Part shown: positions 17,755 to 26,343 of the stretch, one piece after another
How the letters are laid out: every line of letters starts with the position of its first letter
How positions within the stretch are numbered: the stretch's first letter is position 1
Origin: Pedobacter sp. BAL39
Lineage (GTDB): Bacteria > Bacteroidota > Bacteroidia > Sphingobacteriales > Sphingobacteriaceae
NCBI RefSeq assembly: GCF_000170795.1
Contig: NZ_ABCM01000011.1
Location: forward strand, 124,001 to 188,000
Direction: 5' to 3'
Length of the DNA: 64,000 bases
Position numbers and translations under genes: made by a program
Notes under the pieces: model-generated
Told to the model about the DNA's origin: nothing
Database searches by the model: none
Seen by the model: the letters and a program-made list of their open reading frames with translations, nothing else

Positions 17755-19833
17755 TTATTCAGGGTTCGTCCAGCCGGGATTTTGCGTAAGGTATTTGTTG
17801 CGTCTCAGCTCATCAAAATGAATGGGCCAGAACCACATTTTAAGCGTAAAAATGGAAGGCAGCGAGGGTGTCTCTACGATGGTATGGAAGAGGTCGGCCT
17901 GCGCTTTCGTCGCATAGGCATTATTTCCGTAGATCGGGGCAGACTCTTCTGAAGGTGCATCCGCCCATCGGCGGAGGTCGAAATAGCGCAGTCCTTCAGC
18001 AAACAGCTCAATCTGGCGTTCTCTTTTTAGTTTGATTCGGAACAGACGCTGATCAGCATATACCTCATTAGGGTAATCGGCTAATCCCGCACGGATTCGG
18101 ACTGGCTGAATGCCGGCTTTCATTTCCCCAATGCTGCGGGCGATGACATGTGTTTTAGTCCCATCCCAGGAAGGAATGTTATGAGCGCCATTCAATTCGT
18201 TAAGTGCCTCGGCGTACATGAGCAGCACATCGGCATAGCGGATGGCAGGATCTACTTTTTTTGTCATCCTGCTTTGATCGTATCCAGTAACTGCCACATT
18301 ACTAATGTCGTCAGGATGTATGTATTTCTTGATGCCAATCCCAGTACGTGTCCAGTAGGTAGTATTTTTATAACCGTTGGGATCCCCACGATAATAAAAT
18401 ATCTGCACATTGTTTTTCTCATCTTTTGTGCTCTCTCCATTCAGGAAGTTCCAGGTGGATCCGTTATAAGACACCGAAGCATAAAAACGGGGTTCACGTT
18501 TTGCATACTGTTTATTGACACCAACGCCCAGCGGGCCCAATTCAGGATAAGTGGCTAACTCTGCCTGTGTTACAAACCCAGTGCTGCGCGGGTTTGTGTT
18601 GTAGCGATCCTCATAACCAGACCGTCCTGCATACATGCTGTTCATGCCCGGTATATCGCTGCCATCGTTCATGTAATAGGCATCGATCTGCTTTTGCGTC
18701 ATGCCATGAGAGTTGTAACCTTTACCTTCCAGACGGGGCAGCTGGTGTACGACCATGACGTTGATGCCTTCTCCTCCCTGGTTCTGACCCCGGGTAAAGA
18801 TGAGCTCGGGGTTTTGATAAGCCGGAACTGTACCGTTAAACAAAGCGCGGTAAGATTCAAAAGGATCTATATCCTGCCATCCGGCGGGCCAGTTGGCATT
18901 AGAGAAATTGTTGTCGGATGGAGGCGTGACAGTGGCAGGATAAGCCGCATCTCCTGTTGCCTTTTTATAAGCGACATACAATTTGTATTGGCCAAGATCT
19001 ATGACATCCTTTGCAGCGGCAGCGGCTTTGGCCCATTTTACTTCATCGTATACTGCGGAGAGTAGGTGTTTCCCATCTTTGGTCACCATTGCAGCTGCAA
19101 CGTCAGCAGGTGCTTTTCCATTGGCCAGCGGACTTGCGGCATGCAACAATACTCTGGCGCGCAGAGCAAGTGCTGCACCGCGGCTCGGACGGGCAACAGT
19201 TTGGATGCCTTGCTGCATTGGAAGCACTTTAGCCGCTTCTGCGAGCTCCGCTGAAATAAAATCGGCGCATTCCTCATAGCTGTTACGTGCCTGTGCAATT
19301 TCATCATATTCTTTTGTGTAGTCAATACCATCATCGGCCACAAGAGGTACCGGCCCGTAGGTACGCAGCAGGATCCAATAGTAGTAAGCTCTTAAAAACC
19401 GTGCTTCCCCCTTCATTGATGCAATTTCGGTGCGCGTAAACGTTTTATTGATATCGATATTTTTCAGGAAGATCGAAGCCTGCCGGATGCCCTGATAGGC
19501 AAGCTCCCAAATGCGTTTGCTTTCGCCATCAATACCATTTTCTGTGTATTGTCCGTTTTTCCATCGCCTGTACTCATCATTTTCATCCCCATAAAACATG
19601 TCGTCTGCAAAATTAAAGGGCACCGTTTTTTTGCTGGCCACGTCCTGCAGTTCGTTCGTTCCGAGGTAGTAGTAAGTACGTGCCAGCCATCGGTTTGCAT
19701 AGTCGGAGTTTGTAAAAACATCCTCTGTAGTCATCCGCTCATCAAACAGGTAGTCTGAGTCGAGATATTTTTTACATGCCCCTATAGTGAGTATTAAACC
19801 TATAGCGGATAAGATTATAGCTATTCTTTTCAT
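17755..19833 (-). CDS. SusD/RagB family nutrient-binding outer-membrane lipoprotein
   Basis: 692 residues, somewhat long for SusD. Lipobox LTIGAC with Cys20. The TPR half includes EARFLRAYYYWILLRTYGPVPLV at about 140-160 (family signature), and the C-terminal half ends KRERQIELFAEGLRYFDLRR and LTQNPGW. It lies 25 bases downstream of SusC in the same operon and forms its lid. The insertions in the middle (residues about 260-420) are larger than in the truncated SusD at base 1. It is expected to bind the poly- or oligosaccharide that the PUL targets. Confidence 0.95.
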   Translation of the reverse strand: MKRIAIILSAIGLILTIGACKKYLDSDYLFDERMTTEDVFTNSDYANRWLARTYYYLGTNELQDVASKKTVPFNFADDMFYGDENDEYRRWKNGQYTENGIDGESKRIWELAYQGIRQASIFLKNIDINKTFTRTEIASMKGEARFLRAYYYWILLRTYGPVPLVADDGIDYTKEYDEIAQARNSYEECADFISAELAEAAKVLPMQQGIQTVARPSRGAALALRARVLLHAASPLANGKAPADVAAAMVTKDGKHLLSAVYDEVKWAKAAAAAKDVIDLGQYKLYVAYKKATGDAAYPATVTPPSDNNFSNANWPAGWQDIDPFESYRALFNGTVPAYQNPELIFTRGQNQGGEGINVMVVHQLPRLEGKGYNSHGMTQKQIDAYYMNDGSDIPGMNSMYAGRSGYEDRYNTNPRSTGFVTQAELATYPELGPLGVGVNKQYAKREPRFYASVSYNGSTWNFLNGESTKDEKNNVQIFYYRGDPNGYKNTTYWTRTGIGIKKYIHPDDISNVAVTGYDQSRMTKKVDPAIRYADVLLMYAEALNELNGAHNIPSWDGTKTHVIARSIGEMKAGIQPVRIRAGLADYPNEVYADQRLFRIKLKRERQIELFAEGLRYFDLRRWADAPSEESAPIYGNNAYATKAQADLFHTIVETPSLPSIFTLKMWFWPIHFDELRRNKYLTQNPGWTNPE

Positions 19834-19858
19834 ATTCTTTTTCTTATAGACCTATGGA

Positions 19859-22800
19859 TTACAGACCAACGGAGAGGCCTACTGACAACGTTTTGCTGAG
19901 TGGATAAACTTTTCCGTTCGGGTTTCCCAGTTCAGGGTCCCAAAGTTTGAATTTCGAGAAGGTGAGCAGATTGGTGCCAATAAAAAACAGGCGGGCGGTG
20001 CTTACCTGCATCCTATTGATCCACGATTTGGGAAAGGCAAAACCGATGTCGAGTGTTTTCAGACGCATATAGCTACCATCCTTGAGCCAGAATGACGATC
20101 TACGGTAGTTATTGGAGTTCGCTCCATAGGTTAACCTTGGATATTCGGCGTTCGGATCTTCATTTTCCCCCAGTTTCCAGCGGTTGCTGTTTGCCAGTTC
20201 GTTTAATACATTTCCCCATCCGTCGCCCCCCTGGAACATGTACACAGAAGTACCATCGATAAAGTAACTGGATTTCCCAACGCCCTGAAAGTGCACATTA
20301 ACGTCCAGGCCTTTCCAGCGGGCAGAGATACCAAAACCATAAGTTAGGTTTGGTCTGGTGGTGGCCCCAATCGGAACAATATCCGTGTCGTCAATCCTAC
20401 CATCTCCGTTCACATCCTTGTACTTGATATCGCCAGGCATTACCGCACCAAATGTCTGCTCAGGGCTGTTTCTGATGTCATCATAATCTTTGAACAGACC
20501 TAAAGCGACAAGGCCTCTGGCCTGATTTACACGGTGGCCTTTCTGCAGCCTATAGTCGTAAATGGTATTTTCTTCGTCCCTTTCGACGATCTCATTTTTA
20601 CTGTAGGTAATATTTCCGCGAAGGGTCAGGTCTACTTCACGCAATTTGTGTTTAAAAGTAAAATTTCCGTCTATTCCCTGAACCTTTACTTCGCCTACAT
20701 TCGCTGATGGTTTGCTCTCTACGCCGAGAAATCCAGGAAGGAAATCGCGCACCATGTAAATCCCGTCACGACGTTCGCGGAAGTAGTCGATTGCACCGCT
20801 GAACTGGTCTTTGAATAAGGAATAATCAAGCCCCAGATCTTGTTTCGTCGCAATTTCCCAGGTAACATCTGGAGAGGAAATGGTAGAATAGCGAATGCCG
20901 TTCCATGTTGAATTTGGAGAATTAAAATCTCCAAAATTATATCCGCCGTCGGCCATCTGATCAATCGTATACAGGTAAGGAAAGCGGATGTTATTGCCCA
21001 GATTATCGTTTCCGGTTTTACCGTAGGAATAACGGATTTTAAACATATTGATCCATTCCAGATCTTTCAGCATCGGTTCTTCCCCGATGTTCCATGCAGC
21101 CGATACAGCAGGAAAGAATCCAAACCGATAGTCTTTATGAAAATTTTCCGAGCCGGTATATCCGAAGTTGAAGTCAACAAAATACCGGTAATTCCAGTTG
21201 TAGCCAACGCGTCCGGCAACGCCCTGGTTGCGGCGGGCAATTCCATTTTTTAGGTCGACACCAAGATTCTGGGTAAATACCTTTGAGGCCTGCGTGTATT
21301 TCGCTACAGCAGCGAAATTATGCTCCTTTATTTTTTTGTCATAATAAAGGTCCCATTCAAAGAAATCCCTTCTTTCGCCATCAGACCCCGACGACTGTAT
21401 CATTTTTTGCTCTTCTGCTACACGGGTAAACACAAGTTCACCATTTCCATCGCGGTAGCGATTGGCATTCCACAACTCAGGGCGTTTAAAACGTCTGATG
21501 TTATTGTTATTGTAAGTATCATAACCGAACCGCCCGATAAACCGCAGTCCCGGGGTCAGGAAATCCAGATTCTGCTCCAGGTTTAAGGTGGTCTGGATAT
21601 TGTTCGACCAGCTTTCATTGTAGCCGGTCATGGTGCCCTGTACCCATGGATTGAGGTTGTCATCCTGTCCTGTCCAAGAGGGTATCTTGCCATTTGAATA
21701 TTGCAGTGGCATCATGATGGAGTTGTACCCCATCAAAGAAGTCCAGATGGCATCTGTTCCTACACCCGGATCACTCTGTTTCCGCAAGGAACCGGACACC
21801 CCGGCCCTCAGCAAAGTAGTTTTAGTGATGTCCATATCTACACTTAAACGATAGGTGTACCTGCGGAAACTGGTATTGGTATTGTAACCGTCCAGGGCAT
21901 CGTCTACCTTATACATCCCCTGTTGATTCTGATACCCTCCGGACACATAATACCGGGCAGTTTTACCACCGCCACTCATATTTAGTACACTACGCTGGCT
22001 GATGGAGCCTTTACGCAGCAGGACATCCATCCAATCCACATCAGGAAAGAGGTCGGGATCCAGTCCTAGGCGAAGGATTTCCAATTCAGATGGAGAAAAG
22101 AGAGGTTGCTGGTTTCTGGTGGTTTTTGCTTCGTTGGCCATGGATGCATAGGTATAGCCATCTGCAAAGTCAGGTAGCTTGGTAGAGGTATTGTAAAAAC
22201 CCTCTACTTTGGCGTTGATATTGATTTTCCCCTCTTTCCCACGTTTGGTCGTGATGAGGATGACCCCATTAGCGCCCCTGCTGCCGTAGATGGCGGTTGC
22301 AGAGGCATCTTTTAACACGGAGAAGGTTTCCACGTCTTCCACATTGATTTCGTTGAAATCGCGTTCAAAACCATCGATCAATACCAGTGCTGCGTTATTG
22401 GCACCAAAAGTAGAGATGCTGCGGATCCAGAATTCGGATACGCTACCCGGCTTACCGGATGTTTGCATTGCCTGGATACCAGGCACTACTCCTGCAAGTG
22501 CATTTGCCATGGATGATGAAGGATTGGCCTTCAGCTGTTCAACATTTACGGTAGTGATGGCACCTGTGACGGCAATTTTTTTCTGTACACCAGTAGCCGT
22601 AACGACGACCTCACCAAGCACGCTGGCATCCGATTCTTTGAGGATAACATTCACCACCCGCTGATCTTTCACCAGGACCTCCTGTTTGTCAAAGCTGATG
22701 TAACTGAAGACAAGTGTCTTGAAGGGGAGCATTTTTATGGTATATTTTCCATTTTCATCGGTGGTCGTTCCCAGTCCGGGCATATTGCTGACGGACACGC

Positions 22801-22924
22801 TTACTCCAACAAGAGGCAATTTTTTAACATCTGTAACCACACCAGTTACGGTAACTTCCTGCTGTGCCAGCACATTCCAGGAAATCCCGAGCAACAGGAG
22901 GCATGTCAGTATAATAAATTTCAT
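19859..22924 (-). CDS. SusC/RagA family TonB-linked outer-membrane transporter
   Basis: 1021 residues. Signal peptide to about residue 20 (NVLAQ). Residues 23-100 form the carboxypeptidase-regulatory-like N-terminal domain (VTGVVTDVKKLPLVGVSVSV), then the plug domain from about 115 (VEQLKANPSSSMANALAGVV, later GVILITTKRGKEG), then a 22-strand barrel to the C-terminus. Such proteins import oligosaccharides across the outer membrane using TonB energy, with SusD as lid. No N-terminal STN domain is present, so it is not of the anti-sigma-signalling type. It follows the IPT/NHL gene by 22 bases and precedes SusD by 25. Confidence 0.96.
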   Translation of the reverse strand: MKFIILTCLLLLGISWNVLAQQEVTVTGVVTDVKKLPLVGVSVSVSNMPGLGTTTDENGKYTIKMLPFKTLVFSYISFDKQEVLVKDQRVVNVILKESDASVLGEVVVTATGVQKKIAVTGAITTVNVEQLKANPSSSMANALAGVVPGIQAMQTSGKPGSVSEFWIRSISTFGANNAALVLIDGFERDFNEINVEDVETFSVLKDASATAIYGSRGANGVILITTKRGKEGKININAKVEGFYNTSTKLPDFADGYTYASMANEAKTTRNQQPLFSPSELEILRLGLDPDLFPDVDWMDVLLRKGSISQRSVLNMSGGGKTARYYVSGGYQNQQGMYKVDDALDGYNTNTSFRRYTYRLSVDMDITKTTLLRAGVSGSLRKQSDPGVGTDAIWTSLMGYNSIMMPLQYSNGKIPSWTGQDDNLNPWVQGTMTGYNESWSNNIQTTLNLEQNLDFLTPGLRFIGRFGYDTYNNNNIRRFKRPELWNANRYRDGNGELVFTRVAEEQKMIQSSGSDGERRDFFEWDLYYDKKIKEHNFAAVAKYTQASKVFTQNLGVDLKNGIARRNQGVAGRVGYNWNYRYFVDFNFGYTGSENFHKDYRFGFFPAVSAAWNIGEEPMLKDLEWINMFKIRYSYGKTGNDNLGNNIRFPYLYTIDQMADGGYNFGDFNSPNSTWNGIRYSTISSPDVTWEIATKQDLGLDYSLFKDQFSGAIDYFRERRDGIYMVRDFLPGFLGVESKPSANVGEVKVQGIDGNFTFKHKLREVDLTLRGNITYSKNEIVERDEENTIYDYRLQKGHRVNQARGLVALGLFKDYDDIRNSPEQTFGAVMPGDIKYKDVNGDGRIDDTDIVPIGATTRPNLTYGFGISARWKGLDVNVHFQGVGKSSYFIDGTSVYMFQGGDGWGNVLNELANSNRWKLGENEDPNAEYPRLTYGANSNNYRRSSFWLKDGSYMRLKTLDIGFAFPKSWINRMQVSTARLFFIGTNLLTFSKFKLWDPELGNPNGKVYPLSKTLSVGLSVGL

Positions 22925-22946
22925 ATGTATACTTGTATATAAGTGA

Positions 22947-24329
22947 TTATTCTTCTTTAGCTATTTTACGGATCAGGTTATTTCCGGTATCACCGATATA
23001 AAAACATTTGCGCTCCTCATCATAAACGATCGCTTGCGGTTGTTTAAACCGGGCTTCAGTGCGCAGGTCACCATCGGCATATCCACTTGTACCATTGTTC
23101 CCGCGACCGGCATAGGTGCTTACCCTTCCTTTAGGGGTCAGCGTACGAATGGCGTGATTTTCCTTGTCGCAGAAATAAAAGTCGTACGGATCTTCCTCGC
23201 CCTCATAGTTCGGATTTTTCACGAACACTCCCTGTACAGGCCAGTTCAGGAGTGCGCTTGTTCCAATACCGTCTGCATAGCCCGCAGTCCCTGCGGCACC
23301 ACAGATGGTGTAGGGAGTTTTAAACGTTTTCTTTTCACGGTCATAATCGGTACGCATGATAAAGTGCCTGTCATATTCAAGTAAGTAGGCATAGTCTCCC
23401 GAGGGATGTACCACCATGTAGATAGCGACACCATTAAATGGATTTGCGAATACAAGTTTATCTTCTTTCGTCACGAAGTCATACCTTCGGATATCACCGG
23501 CCCTGAATCTTGAATAATACAATTCCCCATTCTGCGGATGAACGATGGTTCCTCTGACTCCTCTGGAATAAACCTCTATCGCTTGTTTCTGAAGAAATCC
23601 CGACTCGCGGGAAACGATATAGTTACCATACCTGGTATCGCTGGAGTGGTTATGGGTAATGAGCATATCCTGATTTCCATCAATCCTCCAGTTAATGATG
23701 CCGACGTTATCAAGCGCCGTTCGGAAGTAGCTTACATACTGCCTCTCAAAGTCGATTAATCGGCTACTATTTGTACCCGCGGTAAAATAGAGATGGTTGT
23801 GATTTTTAGGATCAAAAGACAGCCACTCTATGCCTTTAAAGGCACCACAATCGTTAAAAGGACCTTCTTTTTCCTGGAAATCTGTAGCTACCTGATAGTA
23901 TTTACCTAAAAAGGTAGATACCAGCCATCTTCTGGAATACGAAAACGCTTCTTTGGATGTAGTCTGGGCGAGCTCCTGCTGGTTGTCGCCGAGGATGGTG
24001 ACCTGTATATCTCCTTCATAGGCTGCCTCGGGAACAATACAATACAGGCTGTTGTTTTTGACGCCGACAACCTTGGCCGTTTTCCCGCCGATTACGACTT
24101 TTATTTTAGAGATATCATTTCCGAAGTTCTCACCATATACGACCAGGTTATTTCCCGCCCCTCCCTCTTTCGGGTAAAAATCTGTAACTACTACAGGTTT
24201 GGAGGGATCGTAACCCGCTTCTTTCTTCAGCTCGTCGTCTTTACACTGGGTTAGGGAAAGCGCAATCAAACAGCACAGCATCCAGTGGAGGTGCCTGTAC
24301 CGGGTTTTAATATTGTTTTTTAGTTTCAT
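22947..24329 (-). CDS. IPT/TIG plus NHL-repeat lipoprotein, first gene of the SusCD operon
   Basis: 460 residues, starting at MKLKNNIKT; an extension to 24371 has no signal features. Lipobox SLTQC, Cys29. Residues about 45-130 form an IPT/TIG immunoglobulin-like domain (VTDFYPKEGGAGNNLVVYGENFG). The rest contains NHL-type beta-propeller repeats, clearest at the end (FYFCDKENHAIRTLTPKGRVSTYAG and later CFYIGDTGNNLIRKI). Such proteins occur in Bacteroidota PULs as probable surface glycan-binding proteins. Being upstream of susC in the same operon is unusual; the usual place is downstream of susD. No catalytic residues are recognisable. Confidence 0.86.
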   Translation of the reverse strand: MKLKNNIKTRYRHLHWMLCCLIALSLTQCKDDELKKEAGYDPSKPVVVTDFYPKEGGAGNNLVVYGENFGNDISKIKVVIGGKTAKVVGVKNNSLYCIVPEAAYEGDIQVTILGDNQQELAQTTSKEAFSYSRRWLVSTFLGKYYQVATDFQEKEGPFNDCGAFKGIEWLSFDPKNHNHLYFTAGTNSSRLIDFERQYVSYFRTALDNVGIINWRIDGNQDMLITHNHSSDTRYGNYIVSRESGFLQKQAIEVYSRGVRGTIVHPQNGELYYSRFRAGDIRRYDFVTKEDKLVFANPFNGVAIYMVVHPSGDYAYLLEYDRHFIMRTDYDREKKTFKTPYTICGAAGTAGYADGIGTSALLNWPVQGVFVKNPNYEGEEDPYDFYFCDKENHAIRTLTPKGRVSTYAGRGNNGTSGYADGDLRTEARFKQPQAIVYDEERKCFYIGDTGNNLIRKIAKEE

Positions 24330-24880
24330 ATATATCTTGATTTTATCCGAGCAGCGTCGGATTACATACATTTAATTATGCTACACTCCGTTGCATGTGA
24401 AAAGGCGGTAGTGTGAACGAAATAGCCGGGATTGTTATTTGATAAACTTGTAAAGCAGCTAATTTTGGGGCATACCAAACCAGGGACGTATTTTTTAACG
24501 CATCAATGTGTTCAATATCTCAGGGGATTAGTTTAAAAAGCGCTTTAGTGCGTAATCGTTGGGAAGACCGGCACCAGAATTTTTATCGGAGTAAGAGGTA
24601 ATTATTGATCATACAAAGAGGGTTTGATTTAGTTGGTTTGGGATTGTGTCAGTTGGTTTTTGTATTCGTTTGTTGTGTCTTGATTTTCCCGGGCTTGGTT
24701 CACCCGCTTTCAGATCGGGGATGACATCACCCGTCCAAAATAAATACCTGGATATCCTTCATTACAGTTTTAATATTTGGTTTAATGGCTACCCGCTTCC
24801 TTTAGTCAGAAAACAGGTTGCCATCTGCCAAGTAAAGAAATATGGATTAATTTATTGGATCAACTTTTTGTCGATTCGTC
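24330..24880. other. 551-base control region upstream of the SusCD operon
   Basis: No credible gene; the one plus-strand open frame (24646-25113) overlaps the GH105 gene out of frame and has no features. The region probably holds the operon promoter. It contains the exact direct repeat of AGTTGGTTT (24631-24639, 24651-24659), TTGTGTC twice (24644-24650, 24673-24679), and at its upstream edge the first copy of a 20-bp repeat (24864-24883). No consensus -7 box was found on the minus strand. Confidence 0.55.
24631..24659 (-). promoter_or_regulatory. Candidate operator: 9-bp direct repeat at 20-bp spacing
   Basis: AGTTGGTTT occurs at 24631-24639 and again at 24651-24659 (AAACCAACT on the operon strand), 11 bases between copies, so the repeats are two helical turns apart. 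Direct repeats on one helix face suit AraC-type two-HTH domains such as that of the response regulator at 15872. The site is about 300 bases upstream of the first operon gene. Assignment is inference. Confidence 0.45.
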
Positions 24881-24883
24881 TCA
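24864..24883 (-). repeat. 20-bp direct repeat, copy 1 (overlaps the GH105 stop codon)
   Basis: On the minus strand this reads TGAGACGAATCGACAAAAAG; the first three bases are the GH105 stop codon. It matches copy 2 at 26105-26124 at 19 of 20 positions. Confidence 0.8.
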
Positions 24884-25984
24884 AATTTCCAGTAGCGCAT
24901 ACACCACCCACATGTAGGCCGCCTGACCATGATAGTCGCCGGTCTGACGCGGGCGATCGTAATAATACTGCTTGTCATTTTTCTTATTGGTACCCACACA
25001 GATCCCAGATACCGCACCTTTTTCATTTACATAGGGCACCAGTGCCATCCATGCTTTCCGGGCAACAGGAGCATATGTTTTTGTATCCAACCAACCTTGT
25101 TTCACCCCTGTGACCAGGGCATAGGTAAACATGGCTGATCCCGACGTTTCCGCCCAGATCTCCGGATCATCAATGAGCTGATTCCACATCCCACCAGGTT
25201 GCTGATATTTTTTCAGGCTTTCCATCATGGTTTTATAGCCCTCCATAATGCGGAGCCTGTCCTTGTTGTCTTTTGGCAGTTCGCGGAGTAAATCGGCCAT
25301 CCCTGCTGCCATCCAACCGTTTCCCCGCCCCCAGTAGAAAGGGGCATCTGGAGCATGGTAGAAAAGACCATTTGGCCGTTGGAGTTCATCCAGGTAAAGC
25401 ACCATTTCTTTAGCAGCACGGTCAATGTATTTTCTGTCTCCAGTGGCCTTGTAGGCTTCTGTTTGTACGATGGTGATCATATACATATCATCTATCCACA
25501 AGCGCGTTTGCCAGGAAAAGCCTTTATCGGCCCATTCCTTTTGTTTTGGGCTGTATTTTTCCGGAAGGATCCATTGTGTGTCGGCATAGGGCAACCCCAG
25601 TTCCAGGTATTTTTTGTCTTTGGTGACCTTATAGAACTCCAATGGTAACCTGCCAAACATGTTGAGATCGACATGGTTCATGATGGGCAGCAGTGCTGAT
25701 TCTTTAGAAACAAGGGTATCAAACTTATTTTTTATCAACCCGGTAAGGGTTTTATCTTTTGTCAATGCTGCAAATTTAAGCGCACCATTCCAATAGAAGG
25801 TTTCCGGATACCCAATCCATTTTCCGGCGTGGAGGGCATGTTTCGCATTTACAAAACGGTGGGCGATCAGTTTCCCTACTTCTTTAGGGTGATATCCTTC
25901 GGGAAAGTCGGTCAGCGCAGTTTTCTGGGCGAATAGAACCTGAAAAGGAAGGAGTAGAAACGCGGCAAATAATATCTTTCGCAT
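24881..25984 (-). CDS. Glycoside hydrolase family 105 (unsaturated rhamnogalacturonyl/uronyl hydrolase)
   Basis: 367 residues from MRKILF (an alternative start two codons earlier is possible). Signal peptide to VLFAQ. The fold is an (alpha/alpha)6 barrel: YWNGALKFAALT, LWIDDMYMITIVQTEAY (Asp expected to be catalytic as in YteR), FYWGRGNGWMAAGMADLL, ETSGSAMFTYALVTG and the terminal GDYHGQAAYMW are all GH105 hallmarks. GH105 enzymes hydrate the double bond of unsaturated uronic acids left by polysaccharide lyases, releasing the next sugar. It is separated from the SusCD operon by 551 bases, same direction, and is flanked by the 20-bp repeat. It ties this locus to pectic or related uronic-acid glycans. 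Confidence 0.93.
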   Translation of the reverse strand: MRKILFAAFLLLPFQVLFAQKTALTDFPEGYHPKEVGKLIAHRFVNAKHALHAGKWIGYPETFYWNGALKFAALTKDKTLTGLIKNKFDTLVSKESALLPIMNHVDLNMFGRLPLEFYKVTKDKKYLELGLPYADTQWILPEKYSPKQKEWADKGFSWQTRLWIDDMYMITIVQTEAYKATGDRKYIDRAAKEMVLYLDELQRPNGLFYHAPDAPFYWGRGNGWMAAGMADLLRELPKDNKDRLRIMEGYKTMMESLKKYQQPGGMWNQLIDDPEIWAETSGSAMFTYALVTGVKQGWLDTKTYAPVARKAWMALVPYVNEKGAVSGICVGTNKKNDKQYYYDRPRQTGDYHGQAAYMWVVYALLEI

Positions 25985-26104
25985 AATCATGGATAAACTG
26001 CAAAATATGCCGGGCGGCGATGCTCAGGGAAATTTCACAGTGGGGTTTACATTTGGTTTAATAGTAACCAAAGTAACCCATTGGAAATTGTAAAATTTGT
26101 TCAT

Positions 26105-26124
26105 CTTTTTGTCGATTTGTCTCA
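26105..26124 (-). repeat. 20-bp direct repeat, copy 2 (upstream of GH105)
   Basis: Minus strand TGAGACAAATCGACAAAAAG, one mismatch to copy 1. It sits about 120 bases upstream of the GH105 start. Confidence 0.8.
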
Positions 26125-26271
26125 GTTTACAGCACAAATATTTGCAGCTGCACATTGCCATAACCGGATCACCGGATCTTATTCGCGGCTTTCCTGAGCA
26201 GGCTGATAGTGATGTCATCACAAAAACCACAGATGAAAATCCGCGTATTGAAACGGAACAGGTACTCTGGA

Positions 26272-26308
26272 AATAAAAAAATCTCAGTTTTGATCTAAAA
26301 CTGAGATT
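26272..26308 (-). terminator. Rho-independent terminator of kup
   Basis: A perfect 12-bp stem (AATCTCAGTTTT at 26280-26291, AAAACTGAGATT at 26297-26308, 5-nt loop). On the minus strand the stem runs into a T tract (26281-26275). It lies 35 bases after the kup stop. Confidence 0.88.
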
Positions 26309-26343
26309 CATAAGAAAACTATCGCAAGAAATTCATTTTACGA

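Larger units (their letters stand above)
25985..26343. other. 359-base spacer between GH105 and kup with repeat copy and an orphan open frame
   Basis: Holds the GH105 upstream region (tandem GTAACC words at 26063-26078), repeat copy 2 (26105-26124), palindromes CAAATATTTG (26135-26144) and TGCAGCTGCA (26143-26152), then a plus-strand frame without ATG, open from 26094 to a TAA at 26274-26276. Its last 40 codons (ITGSPDLIRGFPEQ ... TEQVLWK) have coding-like composition and could be the tail of a lost gene. The kup terminator follows. Confidence 0.5.
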
